NCBI GenBank assembly: GCA_964304625.1
Contig: OZ199839.1
Coordinates: forward strand, 11,966,001 to 12,030,000
Source: Kudoa neothunni
Taxonomy: Eukaryota; Cnidaria
Length of the DNA: 64,000 nt
Direction: 5' to 3'
The notes beneath the pieces are model-generated. The model was not told where the DNA came from, did no database searches, and saw nothing but the letters and a program-made list of their open reading frames with translations. The position numbers were made by a program, and so were the translations under genes. Shown here in pieces: positions 1 to 12,713 of the stretch. How positions within the stretch are numbered: the first letter of the stretch is position 1; each line of letters begins with the position of its first letter.

Positions 1-1330
1 TAATTCAGGAAAAAATTGAAAAAAAAAATGATTTAAATTATATTTTTTAAAATAATAAACGTTTTCATTATGTTAATAGCACAAATATTTGTCGAAAATT
101 TACTGCGCGAAATAAACAGCCATAAACGAAATATAACAAAATTTTACTTAATAATGTAATTAGTTTTTATATTTAAGAAGAAAAAGAAAAAAACCTAATA
201 CAAACAAATGAACCTCATTTCGTTTAAATCTCATCATCATTATTTGCTGCATCCGTGGTTTTAAGAAACCATGAAAAGCAAATAGAAATCAACGTATACG
301 TGAGGAATTACACCGGAATACAACTATACAGTCAACGTATAAAGGGATATAGAATAAGAAATTGAATTCTCACTTGAATTCTTTTAGGGGCCTGTTAGTT
401 GAATCATACTTATAACAATGTGGTAGATTAAATTTTTTAACATTAAATCTTATAAACTCTTACCAGCGAAATTTCGTCAAACACTAAATTTTGAAAAAAT
501 GCAGACAAACAAATTCAAAATACTTCCACAAGCAATATTCAAAGATATAACAACATAATACAAAGTCACAAATAAAACTAATGCGTTCAGTTAATCACGA
601 TTTATGGTTACTTTAAGATTTGAGGTCAAATTGTCCCTGGAATTGGATTGTAGTAGTCTTAAGAAGATAGCGAACCGATATTTTACAAAATGTACTTCTT
701 GGAAGATTTGCATATGCAAACTCAGAATTGATCAGCAACACGTTTCCAGAATAGATACAGATATGTATTTTTCTAACATCCAAGATATGTTTAACAAGCA
801 AAATAGCCAAACCTACCATTTTTAGATTGTTTGGAAATCCACCCAATTTCTCATCCTATTTCAATGAAAGATACTAATGGCATTCTTAAGAAAATAGAGG
901 TTGATATAACACTTCAAGTCACTATTAATGGTCCCCATAAAGTTAGATCAGCGGCGTGAAGTATTAGACATTTTTTTGTAAAATTAACGCAACACACTTC
1001 AAACAATAATCGAAGCACAATAATCGCATAACCTACTGCAACACCCAAAATTAAATGTCGGGGATGATGAATGTTATCAGTTTTGCACTCCAAAAGTTGG
1101 CAAACAAAAGTGTGTCGTGTAAAGTTTCTACTTATATCGCTTAATGATGATACAATAATGTTCCACATAACATGGTAGATATATTCCGAAAAATAAAATC
1201 AAAGAAACATTGTTTCATATAAATAAATTTGAATGAAATTTATATAAAAACTGAATTTAAATAGGCGAGTAAGATCCATAAAGATAAGAAAATGATAGCA
1301 TAGCCAGTTACCGTAATATCTCCCTATAAA
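1..1330. other. AT-rich DNA without a supported gene
   Basis: Only short open frames with no recognisable motif occur here. The right edge lies downstream (3') of the minus-strand Helitron helicase and could include its 3' non-coding part, but I could not find a convincing terminal hairpin followed by CTRR. Confidence 0.5.
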
Positions 1331-1334
1331 CTAT

Positions 1335-3404
1335 ATTTTTGGTCCGACCATTCATTTGGAGAAAAACTGTATAAATTGTGTTTGGAACCTACCCTGGAGT
1401 TGGCGACATACAACTGCTCATGAGAAAAACGCGGTTCCTCCAAATTTAAATTGGCAACTTTGAAGGTTTGCTCTTGGGCCTTATTTACGAACATTGCAAA
1501 GCATGGTTTGATGGGAAATAGCAGTCTTCTAAAATTAAAGGTGGCGTCTGAAGGGGCAATCGGAATATTTACATTCTCTTAGGCACAACCAGTTACGATA
1601 GTGGCCAAAATAAGATAAGACATTAGCGACTTTACCATTAAACGAGTGCCGTAACACAACCTTGGTGAATCCAAACTTCTTATCAATATAATTGGAATGG
1701 CTAACTTTAGAAGAATCTTGTGCGAAGGAACCCCCGAAAGCTCTAGAGTCTAGACTGTTGAGGAATTCAACAGGGAAATTGACACACTGATATTTGTTCA
1801 CAACAGTGACATATGGTTTATACACTGAAGAGTCGCCTGGAATAAGACGAATCAATCTATCATTGATTTTGTTTACGGAATGGTTTGTGGGGGTTTAGAT
1901 AGTTCGTTCTGAGAGCCAATTTGAGTATGAAAAGTTTGTTTGTATTTCTAGTAAAATACGGTCTATCAATTCATCCATGAACAAAACCAGGTTTGGCACG
2001 GAGCATAGAGGATACATCCATCGGACTCAATGGTAAGTTGATCATCACCAATCCGTAGTATTTCTGAAATAGATTGACTGGCTCCTTATTCGTTGATGAT
2101 TTGCACTCAAATATTGGCGGTGAGATGGATGGTTTAACGTTTGCCCATGTGGAAGAGAACTTTATGGAACATTTTACTTGGTCATATCTTGTACCTCTCG
2201 TTATTAAGGGTAGAGTTTAACTAAAATCGCCAGACAAAATCATTGTGATTCCGCCAAATGGAATGTTTTTGTATGTTAAATCCCTTATTCTTCTATTTAA
2301 AGCTACGAAAAACACTCTGTTTGCCAACGTGCATTCATCCCATATGATGATCGTGCATCTGGTCAACAATTGGGACAAACCTGCCTCCTTGCTGATTGCA
2401 CATACTTCGGCTCCATCACCCTTAATCGTGATTAGCAACATAAATATACTGTGGGCCGTGCCATTCCCTGGTAATAAAGTGGCTGCAATACCCGGAGAAG
2501 CAACAACGAGAAAATTTTAGAATCTATTCTTAATTCGGCAAATAAATGGTTTGACACTAATGTCTGACCTATACTACCTGGTGCACCAAAAAAAAAACGT
2601 TACAAACACCTATATTGTAATAAATGCTCCCCAACACTGTTTTGAATGCAAATCGTCGGTCAGTTGTCAGTTTCGTCTTGTTTATTTCTACAAACTCGGA
2701 TAATTGTTCAGTGTTGTAGGTTAATTCTCTCTGGATTTCGTTTGGAAGAGAGGCGCAAAACGTTTTGTCCAAATGAGGAAATCCGTATGAATTTAACATT
2801 ACTCCATCCATTTGAATTAAGTGTTGTCTGTGTCAATTAGGGTCATGTTAAAAATGTCAGAATTAAAAATCACGTTTGGCATTAAACTGGTTTGTTACAG
2901 TTGATACCGCTAACCTTCCGACATAGGTTTCCTAAAAAGTAACCACAGTTTATGAAGCTGGCGCATTTCGCAATTTCTGATCAACTGTGCGAATAATTTT
3001 CGTAATTGACGTGGACTGTTTGCATGAGCAGCTTCCCTTAATATACATTCTCAGTGGTTGTCTCCCTTCAACAAATCACTTTCATTGCACGCTTCAAGGA
3101 ATATTGGATATACCTGGCCGTGAACCTTTTTATGATTTTCAAAAGTTTTAGGCCCATTTACACAATGGAGCAACATCCTCAAATAAAAACATTCTTGATG
3201 TGAAAGATGTACACTGTAAACTCTTCCTATTGTAGAGTCGAATCGTATGCCTGGATGGCCTTCAACTGGACATCCTCTTTTCCCAATGCCAACTATTATC
3301 CGACCATATGTAATAAGATGAGACAGAGCGAATTCGTCATTCTGGCATAGGCTGAAAAAGCGGTTAATCTCGTGTCCCTTTGGATTTTGTAACCGATTCA
3401 ACAA
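1335..3404 (-). pseudogene. Helitron Pif1-like helicase region, broken
   Basis: This is the C-terminal half of the Helitron protein. Visible pieces in order: the linker typical of Helitrons with ECFYLRMLLHCVNGPKTFEN (about 3180); a helicase start resembling the Q-motif region (2569-2811); the Walker B block IIIWDECTLANR with the downstream FGGITMILSGDFS (2217-2441); the late helicase block PVEFLNSLDSRAFGG (about 1740); and the final KAQEQTFKVANLN motif (about 1440). The Walker A loop is not cleanly visible, falling in a frameshifted stretch near 2560. Pif1 helicases unwind DNA during rolling-circle transposition. Multiple frameshifts make it a pseudogene. Confidence 0.85.
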
Positions 3405-5951
3405 AGTTTCGTCGGTGAAATAAATACGCTGACCGTTCTCCGAAATCCCTCACTACTGCTTATGTAGCGACCAGGCTGGTAATTGGAAACTTCATCCAAA
3501 CGATCTTCTTGATTAGCAGCAAACATGGTCGCATCAAAACCTTTGTTTACATACTTGCATATATATTTGGGGGTCTTGACTGAATTGTAATACTCTACAT
3601 TAATATGAGTATTGAAAATCTTCGTCAACAAAGGACAATAGGGAACAATCCACTTATTTTCTATGATGATTTCCCTATCGTTGTTCAGATGGATTGACGC
3701 ACCAAAACCCCATCTTCAGGTTTTCTTCTGTAAACATGATATCTATCAGTATTCGTCTGGGATAGTTTTTGGTGCATTCTCTCTGATCATACATGTATGG
3801 GCTTTTTGGATTCAACGCACCACAGAGACCATGGTTGTTCTTACAATCTGGAGCAATACTGGATCTACACCTGGGTCTGGTAATTCGTTCGATATGAATT
3901 TGTCGATATCATTGGAACGCAGTTTCTAGTTCATCTAGACCAATATATGAGCGTGTGGAAGCCCTCTTTTCTGTCACTCAATACTATACATATAACACTG
4001 AATTTCACCATAAAACTTCAATTTATGAATTAAAATCATCAAAACATTTAACTTCAAGTTGAATACTCTATCTACTATGTCCAGTCTCTCTTTAGATGCT
4101 TGGCCAGGAAATAACTCTTCATTCAGTTAGCTCCAAAATGGATTAGATTACATGTGAATGTTATAAATAGGTCTGGCCCTCTAAAACATCGAACGTAGGT
4201 CATGGCAAGTGTCATGTACATAATCTCTTCTTTTAACAACGTTAAGTATTATAACCTCCTCCCAGCTCCAAAGTACAACACTTAACTTTTTCCTAGCAAC
4301 CGACTAATGTGATTCATAATCATCGTAAATGATTCTTCCCAATATTCAACAAATAGAAATACTCATTCCTTAACATCCATTTCATAACCTTATCCTACAA
4401 GACGCCGGTAAATGAATATCTCCAAACATCACGTATTCCACGACGAGTTCACGCCACAACGCGGGTTGCTTCAATACAAAAATGTAGCATTTAAACATTG
4501 TAGTAATTTATCATTAGTCTAATCCCCTTTGTTGTTTTACTTTCAAACTGTTTTCTTTTACTGGCGCTAGCATTCATAACTTAGTTACAACAACAGGCTG
4601 CATTTTCACGTTCATATAGCATGGTGAACCTACAAAAGTCGATGGCAAAGTATACAACCGTCCCCGCCCATTTATTTCACCGTTGCTACTAATGCTATCA
4701 ATTAAATTGATGTAAGAATCAACACGAAGTCTATATTGTTTCGCTCTGATAAAACAAAGTCTCTCTGATTCCATCTTCACAAACATATCTACAGCATATT
4801 GTTGGAATAATGTCCAAAAGTGATGAAGCATGTTAAAACTATTTTCCCCTTCCATAAAATGTAGAGAATAGAAATTCTGACATGAAACACTTTTGTTTGC
4901 GTCAATCTGTAGAATATGAAAATGGTAACCATCTTGATCATAGACATTAGTTAATGGATATTGCAAAACATAATGCGATCTGTATGTTTCGCTTATTCTT
5001 TATATTCTGTTATCCTTATTCCTCAAAACAATATCCTTCGTCAATGCTGCTCATCCGTCATTGCGATGGCCACCTCATTTCAAGTTGGAGAGTTGTATTT
5101 TCTCTCATTTTCTCCTTGTAGAAGCTTGTCAGAGTTTATAATTATATCAAAATCAGAAGACGGGTGCATTTCTAAGTCATGCCTAAAACTGTGGATGTAG
5201 CTAGTGTGTCTGTGTAACATACATATCTTGAAGCGCTAAAATAATATTATGCCTATGCTAGAGATACATGTTGGATCGATTTTGAGCTTGAAAATACATG
5301 TTTTGTATGAAATATAATCTCAAGAATTTCGTTGCTCATTTTCAGAAGTCAATAGCGATTCAATTCGATGACACATTCGACCGTGAACCTTAAAAGTAAA
5401 GTAGGCATGAATCTGTCCCTACAAATTACGTTCGCTCCAAAAGATGTCATCTGGAAAGTGCAGTTGTATTTTCGGATATTTTGTAGCAAGTTTCTTGAAA
5501 TTCCGGAGTCTTTATAGAAAATGAGATGAATCAGGTAGTGTATCAAAAATAACATTACCGCCGGAACAACACATACCCGAAAATTCGTTTATCCACTTCT
5601 TAGCGCGGCATTTTGGACAAATTTTCGACATTTTCCAAATTGTAATATTCGTTTCATTTTCATGTTGTAGCAACGTTCGTAATGCAAAGCGACCATATTC
5701 CAAGTATCATCAGGCATACTTCGCGTTTGTTGACCTAATAGAACAGGAGTGTAATAAGGTTCAGGTACAAATTTACTGTCTAATCCTGTGTTGTGTTCAT
5801 TTATAGGTGACACTGCAGGACTCTGTTGAGTCGTCTCACATACACGTCGATTTCTATTTCTTACTCTATTTGCTTCTCGTCTTCGTTCTCTTTGCTCGTC
5901 GGCAATTACGTTGTGAGTGTTGGTGTGACTCCTGAGAAGAAATAGAAGCAA
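3398..5951 (-). pseudogene. Helitron Rep region: N-terminal domain and HUH nuclease, broken
   Basis: Reading from 5951 downwards, an arginine-rich start is followed by a cysteine-containing CPKCRAKKW segment (about 5600). Next comes the piece NIRKYNCTFQMTSFGAN (about 5460), then the conserved block LFQQYAVDMFVKMESERL with SFVGSP-like sequence (4574-4966), as in the Helitron_like_N domain. The catalytic HUH motif is readable at 3941-3974 as QKRGLPHAHIL, giving two metal-binding histidines. At about 3540-3600 TPKYICKYVNKG gives the tyrosine-bearing segment that follows HUH in Helitron Rep proteins. The frame changes at least six times, so no functional protein can be made. The HUH and tyrosine motifs survive even though the frame does not. 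Confidence 0.85.
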
Positions 5952-6146
5952 GTGGATTTCGATTTGAAATATGCATTCACTGTGATTCTAAATCACACTC
6001 AGGCCATATTGTTGTTTCCACAACTCTCCTCTCTTGTATTCGCCTAGTTCGTCGTAGCGATGAATGATTCGATGAATTGTGCATACATATTGTCCGTCCA
6101 TGTGAACAGTCTAATCGAAAGCAGGGTTGAGTGTGCGATATCTTGG

Positions 6147-6276
6147 TGTTATTAATTTGATGTAGCGCTGTAGAAAAACACACTGTTTATGATGATAACG
6201 GATAAAATGCCGCTTAGATGGATTATCCATTGTTTATTATATTGCAATGTTAAATAACATATGCAAATCCGTCACA
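6147..6276 (-). repeat. 3' LTR of BEL/Pao element
   Basis: 130 bp, TG...CA termini, 4 differences from the partner LTR at 11494-11623. On the minus strand it is preceded directly by the polypurine tract and followed by the CTTGG target duplication. Confidence 0.95.
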
Positions 6277-6427
6277 CTCCCCCAAATTAAGTTCAGAATC
6301 CATCAATTTCTAAGGGGTAGAGTTGAGCCAAAGATCTCTTAGATGTCTTTCGGTTACCAAACTTAATCGTCGCCGACCTTATTTGATTATCATGACCCTT
6401 TAGCAACTGTATGACTCTAGCAATTTT

Positions 6428-8140
6428 CTAGTTAAGCTTTGAGTCCTGGTCATGCACCAGAACGATATCGCCAACTTTAGGTGTCAGTTCACTAGGCGAT
6501 TCAGTAATCAACCGGTTGTTGTATCTTTCTTTCAAACTCAATAGGTATTCTCTTCTCCAATGATTATTGAATACTGAAAGTAATTTTTGACCCTTTTTCC
6601 AATGATTGATAATTTGTTCCTTCCTTAGATCCATTTGAAATGTTTCCAAATCATCCTCAGGCTTTAAGGTATAAGGATCACGTCGTGGATTCAGTATCAG
6701 AAAATCATTAGGTGTGATGGGGCGAATAACGGAATCAGCATCAACATAGGTTAATGGTCGATTATTCACCACATTTTCCATTTCGAATAAAAATGTCGAC
6801 AGATGAGATAAGCTAAGTATCTTCTTTTTGGTGGTATATTGAAAACAGTTTTTGACAATTTTGATTAATCTCTCATATACGCCTCCCTTCCAAGGAGCAA
6901 ACGCTGGTGTGAATTTCCATACTACATCATTATTAGTGAGAAAATCTTTTATTATGGATTCAGCCAGTCCGAATTGTGTTGCGTTATCCGATAAAATTTC
7001 TAGCGGTCTCCCTCTTCGAGCGATAAACCTACGATGACACATCAAGAACTCTTCAGCGGATAAATTGTGAATGATTTCGAGGTGTATTGCCCTTACAGCT
7101 AAACATGTGTAAAGTAAAGGCAGATCCAGACCTTTTCATTATCTGATCCGATCATTACCCCAATTGGGCCAAAATAGTCCAGGCCAACATGAGTGAATGC
7201 AGGAGATACGTTAACTCTAGAGACAGGAAACGGTGGAACATTGTAAGGTTTACTCTTTAGTATTTTGCATTGATGACATTTTCTAATGAATTTTTTAACT
7301 TGAGATCGCCCTTTAGGTATCCAGTATTGCGATTGAACCACTGAAAGCGTATAAGATACACCACCATGAATCGCTCTAAGATGAGCATCCATGATAATGA
7401 GTTTCGTGTATTTTGTTGGTCTTGGTAACAATTTAGGATTAATTTCATCATATGCAAGTTGGGCAAAATCAAGTCGACCAGCACATCTGACTAGATCATT
7501 TTTGTCGAAAAAAAGTCGTGGTAAGTTGTTGATTTTCACAGGTTCTCCATTTTTAACTGATTCGTATATATCATGAAGATGGCTTTTTTGAATCCACAAG
7601 TCCCACATCATTCTAGCTCTTTCTAATTCTCGAGCCGTAAGACATCCATTTATTTTGATGTTTTCTCTAGTGTTATAACAAAAACGATTACACCGCGCGG
7701 TAACCCGTAGTAGCTTAAGTAGACTAGTAAAATTTTCAATTTCAATAGAGAATGGACTTTGTATTAAGTGATTATTTGAATCTTGAACAACCAATGTTTT
7801 TATTTGCGTAGATTCATGCTTTGCTAATTCGACCAGCGCTTCATTAGGAATATTAAGGTTATCTACAGCATGCATAGACTTCCCATAACGATTCATCCGA
7901 TTGTAGCCAAGTCGGGCCATTCCACCATAAAGAGCTTTCAGACAGTTCAGATACGAGCATTCCTCTTGTAGGTATATCCGCTGGGTTTTCAGCAGTAGGT
8001 ACATATTTGATTGTTATATCCAAATTGCATTTGAGTTCATTTATTCTATTTTTGACGAATATCGATAAGTTCTTTTTTGAATAATACCAATACATAACGC
8101 ATTTGGAGTCCACAAAGAGCATACATTTTGATATATCAAT
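6428..8140 (-). pseudogene. BEL/Pao integrase region with DUF5641-like C-terminus
   Basis: After the RNase H tail (YVPTAENPADIPTRG, about 8000) comes the zinc-binding H-H-C-C domain (HLRAIHGGVSY and CHQCKILKSK, 7240-7390). The catalytic core starts with HVGLDYFGPIGV (first Asp, about 7170), and a one-base frameshift near 7110-7120 follows. The core then continues in 6428-7045 with EILSDNATQF (second Asp) and APWKGGVYERLIKIVK (Glu). The C-terminal part, with GDIVLVHDQD, matches the DUF5641 family. Apart from the single frameshift, all three catalytic residues are present. Confidence 0.9.
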
Positions 8141-8153
8141 TAACAATTGGCTC

Positions 8154-9817
8154 TTAACAAAATGCAAGGAACTGCCAGCGATAATAGCTCCCATCAATTC
8201 GAGATTCGAGTCTTGGTATGGATAGCTTTTTCATTGGAGATATTCTAGCCTTGGCAAAAACTAACTTGGAATACCATGAACCAGACTTTTTGTAGCAAAT
8301 GTACACACAGCAGGCATAAGCATTCATGGACGCATCAGAAAAGGAGATTCGTTGAGGTTCCTCAGAACCCTGAATATCAATGAAGCGTTGAATTTCAAGT
8401 TTTTCGATGCCAGTAATATCATTCATTATTTTATCTATTTCACTTTTGGCTTCGTCACCAATATAATCGTCCCAATTTTTTGATTCCATCCATAAATTCT
8501 TCAGAAGTATTTTGCCCTTCAACATCGTTGGACAAAAAAATCCGAGTGGATCGAATACTTTGGATCATTGTTTTTGTCACATCTCGTTTGGGACATCGCA
8601 GAATTGGTGCCGAAACCTCCAATTCTCAGGCTGTCAGATTTTGTATTCCAGATTAAGCCTAAGACATTTATCTGTGTTGATTGAAGTTTCTCGTTGGTTG
8701 GAAATAATTTGTTAAATTCATTGCAATTCGAGCTCTATTCCAACAGATTCATTGAGCATTTTTTGAAAATACTTATCATTTCTTCTCGAGCAGTCATCAC
8801 TTCCTCAATAGTATCTAATCCAATTATGAAATTGTCCATGTAAACGTTCGATAAAATTTTTCGGCATAGTTTTGAATTTGAACTTTCCAAGTGATGTTTT
8901 ATAGTCGAACAAAGAATAAATGGAGATGCCTTTATTCCAAATGGAACTCATTTTAAATCGATATATCAAAACATTGTTTTTAGAAATGCCATTGTTCAAA
9001 TTTTTGATACATAAGAATCTCGTCAGGTCTCTATCACTTTCTTGAACACCGATTTGCAGAAAACGCTTTCTCAATATCGCATAAAACTATAAATCTTTTG
9101 AATCGCATACGTAGTAGAATCCCGGTAAGATCATTCAACAGCATAGGTCCATCCAGTAAACAATCATTAAAACTTTTCGAAAGCTTATTTGATTTATACT
9201 ATGCATTAAATACAATGCGACTTTTTGTCATTGGTTTGTTTGTTGGAGTTACCATATGATGAGGTAAGTAGTGACATCCCTTTAAACTTGGTTGATTTTC
9301 GTTGACTATTTCTATTATCTCATTTTCCAGTTGATCACAGATTATATCACAATAAATTTTATATAATTCTTCAGAATTCAATAGTTTCTTCGTTAAATTT
9401 GCTAATTGAGCCGGGCAGTTGAAATAATTATGTGGCAATTTTGAAATATCAGCATTAAATGGCCATTTGATATGATATCGATTATTTTTGGAATTTTAAT
9501 GTACTTTTAAAATGTTTAATAGAAATCGTATGTTCTTCGTCAAGTGGGTCATCCGTTATACCGATCGAGTCCAATTTCCAAAGTTTTGAAACCTCTGTTT
9601 GGAAAGGTTCCACGCTGCTTACATCTGTTATAGGAGAAAGGTTTTTGTCGAGAGGATAATCACAGAAGAATACACAAGATGGATCATCGTGTACACTCAC
9701 AACCATGTTCCCAGTTGGTATAATGCCAAAAATTGTTTTTATTAGATTGATAGGTCCAGTAGATGGATCAAGCTTAGAAACGAAGATTCTCCAGAAGTAG
9801 TTAGATCCAACTAGCAA
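8154..9817 (-). pseudogene. BEL/Pao protease tail, reverse transcriptase and RNase H region
   Basis: The upstream piece (9482-9817) carries LVGSNYFWRIF and the linker to RT. RT begins at about 9270 with YLPHHMVTPTNKPMTKSRIVFNA. The catalytic palm region follows, with FLQIGVQESDRDLTRFLC (about 9030) and a region corresponding to YMDNFIIGLDTIEE (8805-8850, frame changed). RNase H lies at 8154-8525 with SFSDASMNAYACCVYI and VFAKARISPMKKLSIPRLE, the peptidase A17/RNase H signature of BEL elements. These enzymes copy the RNA genome to DNA. Several frameshifts and stops occur, so it is inactive. Confidence 0.88.
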
Positions 9818-10079
9818 GTCTATTCAAGCATTAGAATAGGGTGAGATTCCATCGGCGAATTTCTCCGTGCACGATATATTTTTGACAATATTATCAAGTA
9901 AGGGGACTTGAATTTTTGAGGAAATCATCGGGACAGTTCTAACCATTAATTTAAATATCTTTTCATTAGGTTTGTTAATGCAAATCCATGCAGTTGAAGA
10001 ATTCAAAGATCTAGGTGAGGAGGATCCGAAAGTTGAGACCGTGACTTTTCCTTTTGATATGGGTTTTAGTTCCAGTTTT

Positions 10080-11494
10080 TTAAATATCTTCTCTCACGTA
10101 ACTAGAAGCACTACCAGTATCTAAAATAATGTTAGCATCAGCAACATGATGGGTATCGTATGGACTGACAAGTGTCGCTCTAAATGTGGGAATGAGTGCA
10201 GAGTTGATTTCTTGGTTAGGTCCAGAAGAATATAATTGAACGTTACAATTATCGTTCATTGAATTACCAATATCGCAAGGTTGAATATCCTCAGAGTCAT
10301 TTTTTTGAGCTATAAGAACCTTCTCTGAATGAGTTTGGAATTTTTTCGGGCAAAGGCTACGATGATGATTCAATGATTGACAATGATAACACGCGTTATT
10401 ATGATAGCAATTTCTTGACTTGTGAAATTTCAGGCATTTGATACATTTTTCTCCAAGTTTTTTAGATCTCTCCTTTGTTGAGATATACTTTCTGCAATCA
10501 TCACTGTAATGATGGCCATTGCAGAAAGCACATTTCAAGCCTTTTGGTAACCGGCTGATGAAATTAGAGTTTGTTAACGTTTTATTAAAGGGTTTGAATG
10601 AAGTCACATTGGTTGTTTCCAAGAGTTCAAGAGACCAATTGTTATTCACTTTGGATTCTTCCAATTTCAATCGAAAGAATTTCGACAGTTTTGATAGCTG
10701 GAACGGAATCATGTATGTTTCCGACATAGACAGATCTAGCAATTTAATTCTTTTTACAGACGTAAAAATGAAATAAAATACACGACGCAGATCCGTAGTG
10801 GAGTTGGAAATAATATTCATATTCCCTAATTTTTCATACAAATTTCTGACTAGGTCTCCTTTTTATCATATCTCTTCTGAAGGATCTCCACTGCGGTTAT
10901 GTAATCCATGTGTTTCCGCGGGCATATCATTCAGCATTTTCTTTGGTTCGCCGAATAAGGTAGACTTCAGGTACAATAATTTGGTGTAATCTCTCAAATT
11001 ATTGTCATTTCCAATTAAGGATTGGAAATTCTCCCAATATTAAGGCCACCTTTCCAACGAACCACCAAAGTTCTCGAGTTTGATTGGCGGAAGACGTACG
11101 TTAGAGTTGCAGGTTCTGGTAGAGGTTAGAACCTCATTTTGCTCTAAGCTATATTGTTCGGCTTTGTTGTAAACAGACTTATAATAGATTTCTTGATCAT
11201 TTGATATGATTTCTTCGGCATCTTTTAACAGAAGTTCGACGTCCACAATAATGTTACTACAATCGGTGAAATCGTTTGTATTTCCACCATTAACGAAGTT
11301 TATGACGTATTCCTTATACAGATTCAGAAGACATGCAAGTTTTTTCTTAGTTTTACAGAGTTCAGCAATGTCTATATTTCCGTCCAGTCCATGTGAGACT
11401 GGAGCTGCTTCGATAACAAGTTAATTTTCGTCTCAATCGCAGACAGCAGCGTTATTACAGAATTTCCGAGTGTATTGTCCGCATCGGGTGCCAT
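10080..11494 (-). pseudogene. BEL/Pao gag with zinc knuckles and protease start
   Basis: The frame begins with an ATG made of the last LTR base plus the primer-binding site, reading MAPDADNTLGNSVITLL. It then frameshifts near 11395 into an alpha-helical segment with LLKDAEEIISND. The DUF1759-like hallmark LPPIKLENFGGSLERW is at about 11045-11095. Further on (10300-10530) come cysteine/histidine knuckles including CAFCNGHHYSDDC, CIKCLKFHKSRNC and CYHCQSLNHHRSLC, which bind nucleic acid. The segment ends in the protease active site ILDTGSASSYV (about 10090-10130). At least two frameshifts break the frame. Confidence 0.88.
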
Positions 11495-11623
11495 GTTATT
11501 AATTTAATGTAACGCTGTAGAAAAACACACTGTTCATGATGATAACAGATAAAATGCCGCTTAGATGGATTATCCATTGTTTATTATATTGCAATGTTAA
11601 ATAACATATGCAAATCCGTCACA
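11494..11623 (-). repeat. 5' LTR of BEL/Pao element
   Basis: 130 bp, same termini as its partner, flanked by CTTGG at 11624-11628. On the minus strand its final A supplies the first base of an ATG whose TG is the start of the primer-binding site. Confidence 0.95.
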
Positions 11624-11628
11624 CTTGG

Positions 11629-11919
11629 TGTGTATAGGCAAAATATGGTTGACTCTATAAAAAATTAGGGATGCGATCGAATGATATAGTTTACTTGCCA
11701 ACAACTTATTCATAAACAAATGTTTAGAGGGAGACAAGAAGAAATTTCCATTGCATAATATTAGAGTGTCAGACGCAGAACATCAATATTAAAGTGATTG
11801 GGGGTGGAAGATTTTAGGCGAAATAATAAAGAATTAATTCAATTAATCGATTGATAAAAAATTATGGAGTCATGAGATGCAAACGTTATTTAAACTTTCA
11901 ACGTACTTTATTAAATTTA
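11629..11919. other. Flank between BEL element and Helitron-like stack
   Basis: About 290 bp that would have been continuous with 6141 before the BEL insertion. It may hold the 5' non-coding part of the decayed Helitron. No coding signal is seen. Confidence 0.4.
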
Positions 11920-12713
11920 ATATATATATATATAAAGTAGTAGTGTCTGTGTGTGCATTAATCTTCTCTTCATACAGAGACTTTTTAGACTATTTGAGTT
12001 TCTTAGTATACTTTAAAAAAATACCAAGAGGTTGCCTACTTTCTTATAAAGTGGTTAATTTGTAGTGTAAACTTTTTTCAAACAGATTAGCGCTGATGAC
12101 AATGAGATTACCACTGCACATGATACGCTATAATGTTCAATGATATTCGTAGATAACTCTAATTTTCTGTATTTATATACAACTGAAACTTTGAAAGTTT
12201 ACTCTTTTCTACTTTTGAACGTACTTAAGACGAATTACAACATTTGTTCGTGCGTGGGCGGGGTTTCTGTGCAAACAAAGATTTGTTGCTTAAACGGGAA
12301 ATTAATAAATCAATACGCTTGAATATATTATTCACTTTGCACGTTTAGTTAAAGATAAAAAGTTATATTTTTTTAAATAAACATAAAATTATGTTAGAAC
12401 GTTATGATTAAGTAAAACATTGTTAACAAACTTTTAGATTAGTTAGTTCATCGGTTCATCGACGGGTTGGGTAAAACGATTAATACGCCTCATGATTTGT
12501 AAGAACTTATGATTTCTAAATGAAAATAAAGTCTGATGACGAAGAAAGTGATGATGATCGGGTCATTGCTGTTTATTTCGATTATGGCTGTTCTAGAAAG
12601 GTCGATAAGATAATTATAATTGACTTTGAACTTAAAATGACCTTCGCCCGCTCACGGCTTTTATCAGGGTGGCCGGGCAAGGAAACCAAAGCGAAGCGGG
12701 GTTTTTGCGCTAG
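11920..12713 (+). mobile_element. Non-autonomous Helitron-like element 1
   Basis: The 3' end at 12683-12713 has a short hairpin (AAACC at 12683-12687 pairing with GGTTT at 12700-12704), then TTGCGCTAG ending in CTAG and followed by T. That is the usual Helitron 3' signature. The proposed 5' end is a TATATATATA run followed by AAGTAGTAGTGTCTGTGTGTG, which resembles the sequence directly after the 3' end at 12714. It encodes nothing. A related 3' end is found at 29440-29491. The 5' limit is inference. Confidence 0.55.

Larger units (their letters stand above)
1335..5951 (-). mobile_element. Degenerate autonomous Helitron (Rep-helicase type)
   Basis: The minus strand encodes, in the expected order, the Helitron N-terminal domain, the HUH rolling-circle replication domain, and a Pif1-type helicase reaching the C-terminal motif with the look of AMFVNKAQEQTFKVANLN and SHEQLYVANSRVGS. 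Helitrons transpose by a rolling-circle mechanism using the HUH nuclease and the helicase. Frameshifts and stops break the reading frame into about ten pieces, so the copy is dead. A BEL/Pao element sits just upstream of its 5' coding end. The exact termini (5' TC, 3' hairpin plus CTRR) were not located. The assignment rests on many motif matches in the correct order and is secure; the boundaries are coding limits only. Confidence 0.88.
6147..11623 (-). mobile_element. BEL/Pao LTR retrotransposon, full length, inactive
   Basis: Two 130-bp LTRs (6147-6276 and 11494-11623) start with TG and end with CA. They are flanked by the 5-bp target duplication CTTGG (6142-6146 and 11624-11628). The internal minus-strand content runs gag (DUF1759-like), zinc knuckles, aspartic protease, reverse transcriptase, RNase H, and integrase with a DUF5641-like C-terminus; this is the BEL/Pao order. 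A polypurine tract (TTTGGGGGAG, at 6277-6287) abuts the 3' LTR, and a TGG-starting primer-binding site abuts the 5' LTR. The LTRs differ at 4 of 130 positions, so the insertion is fairly recent, but several frameshifts inactivate it. Confidence 0.95.

Noticed and set aside
604-846. Overlapping frames of 73 and 77 codons on both strands
   Set aside because: No recognisable motif on either strand and no relation to the nearby Helitron domains.
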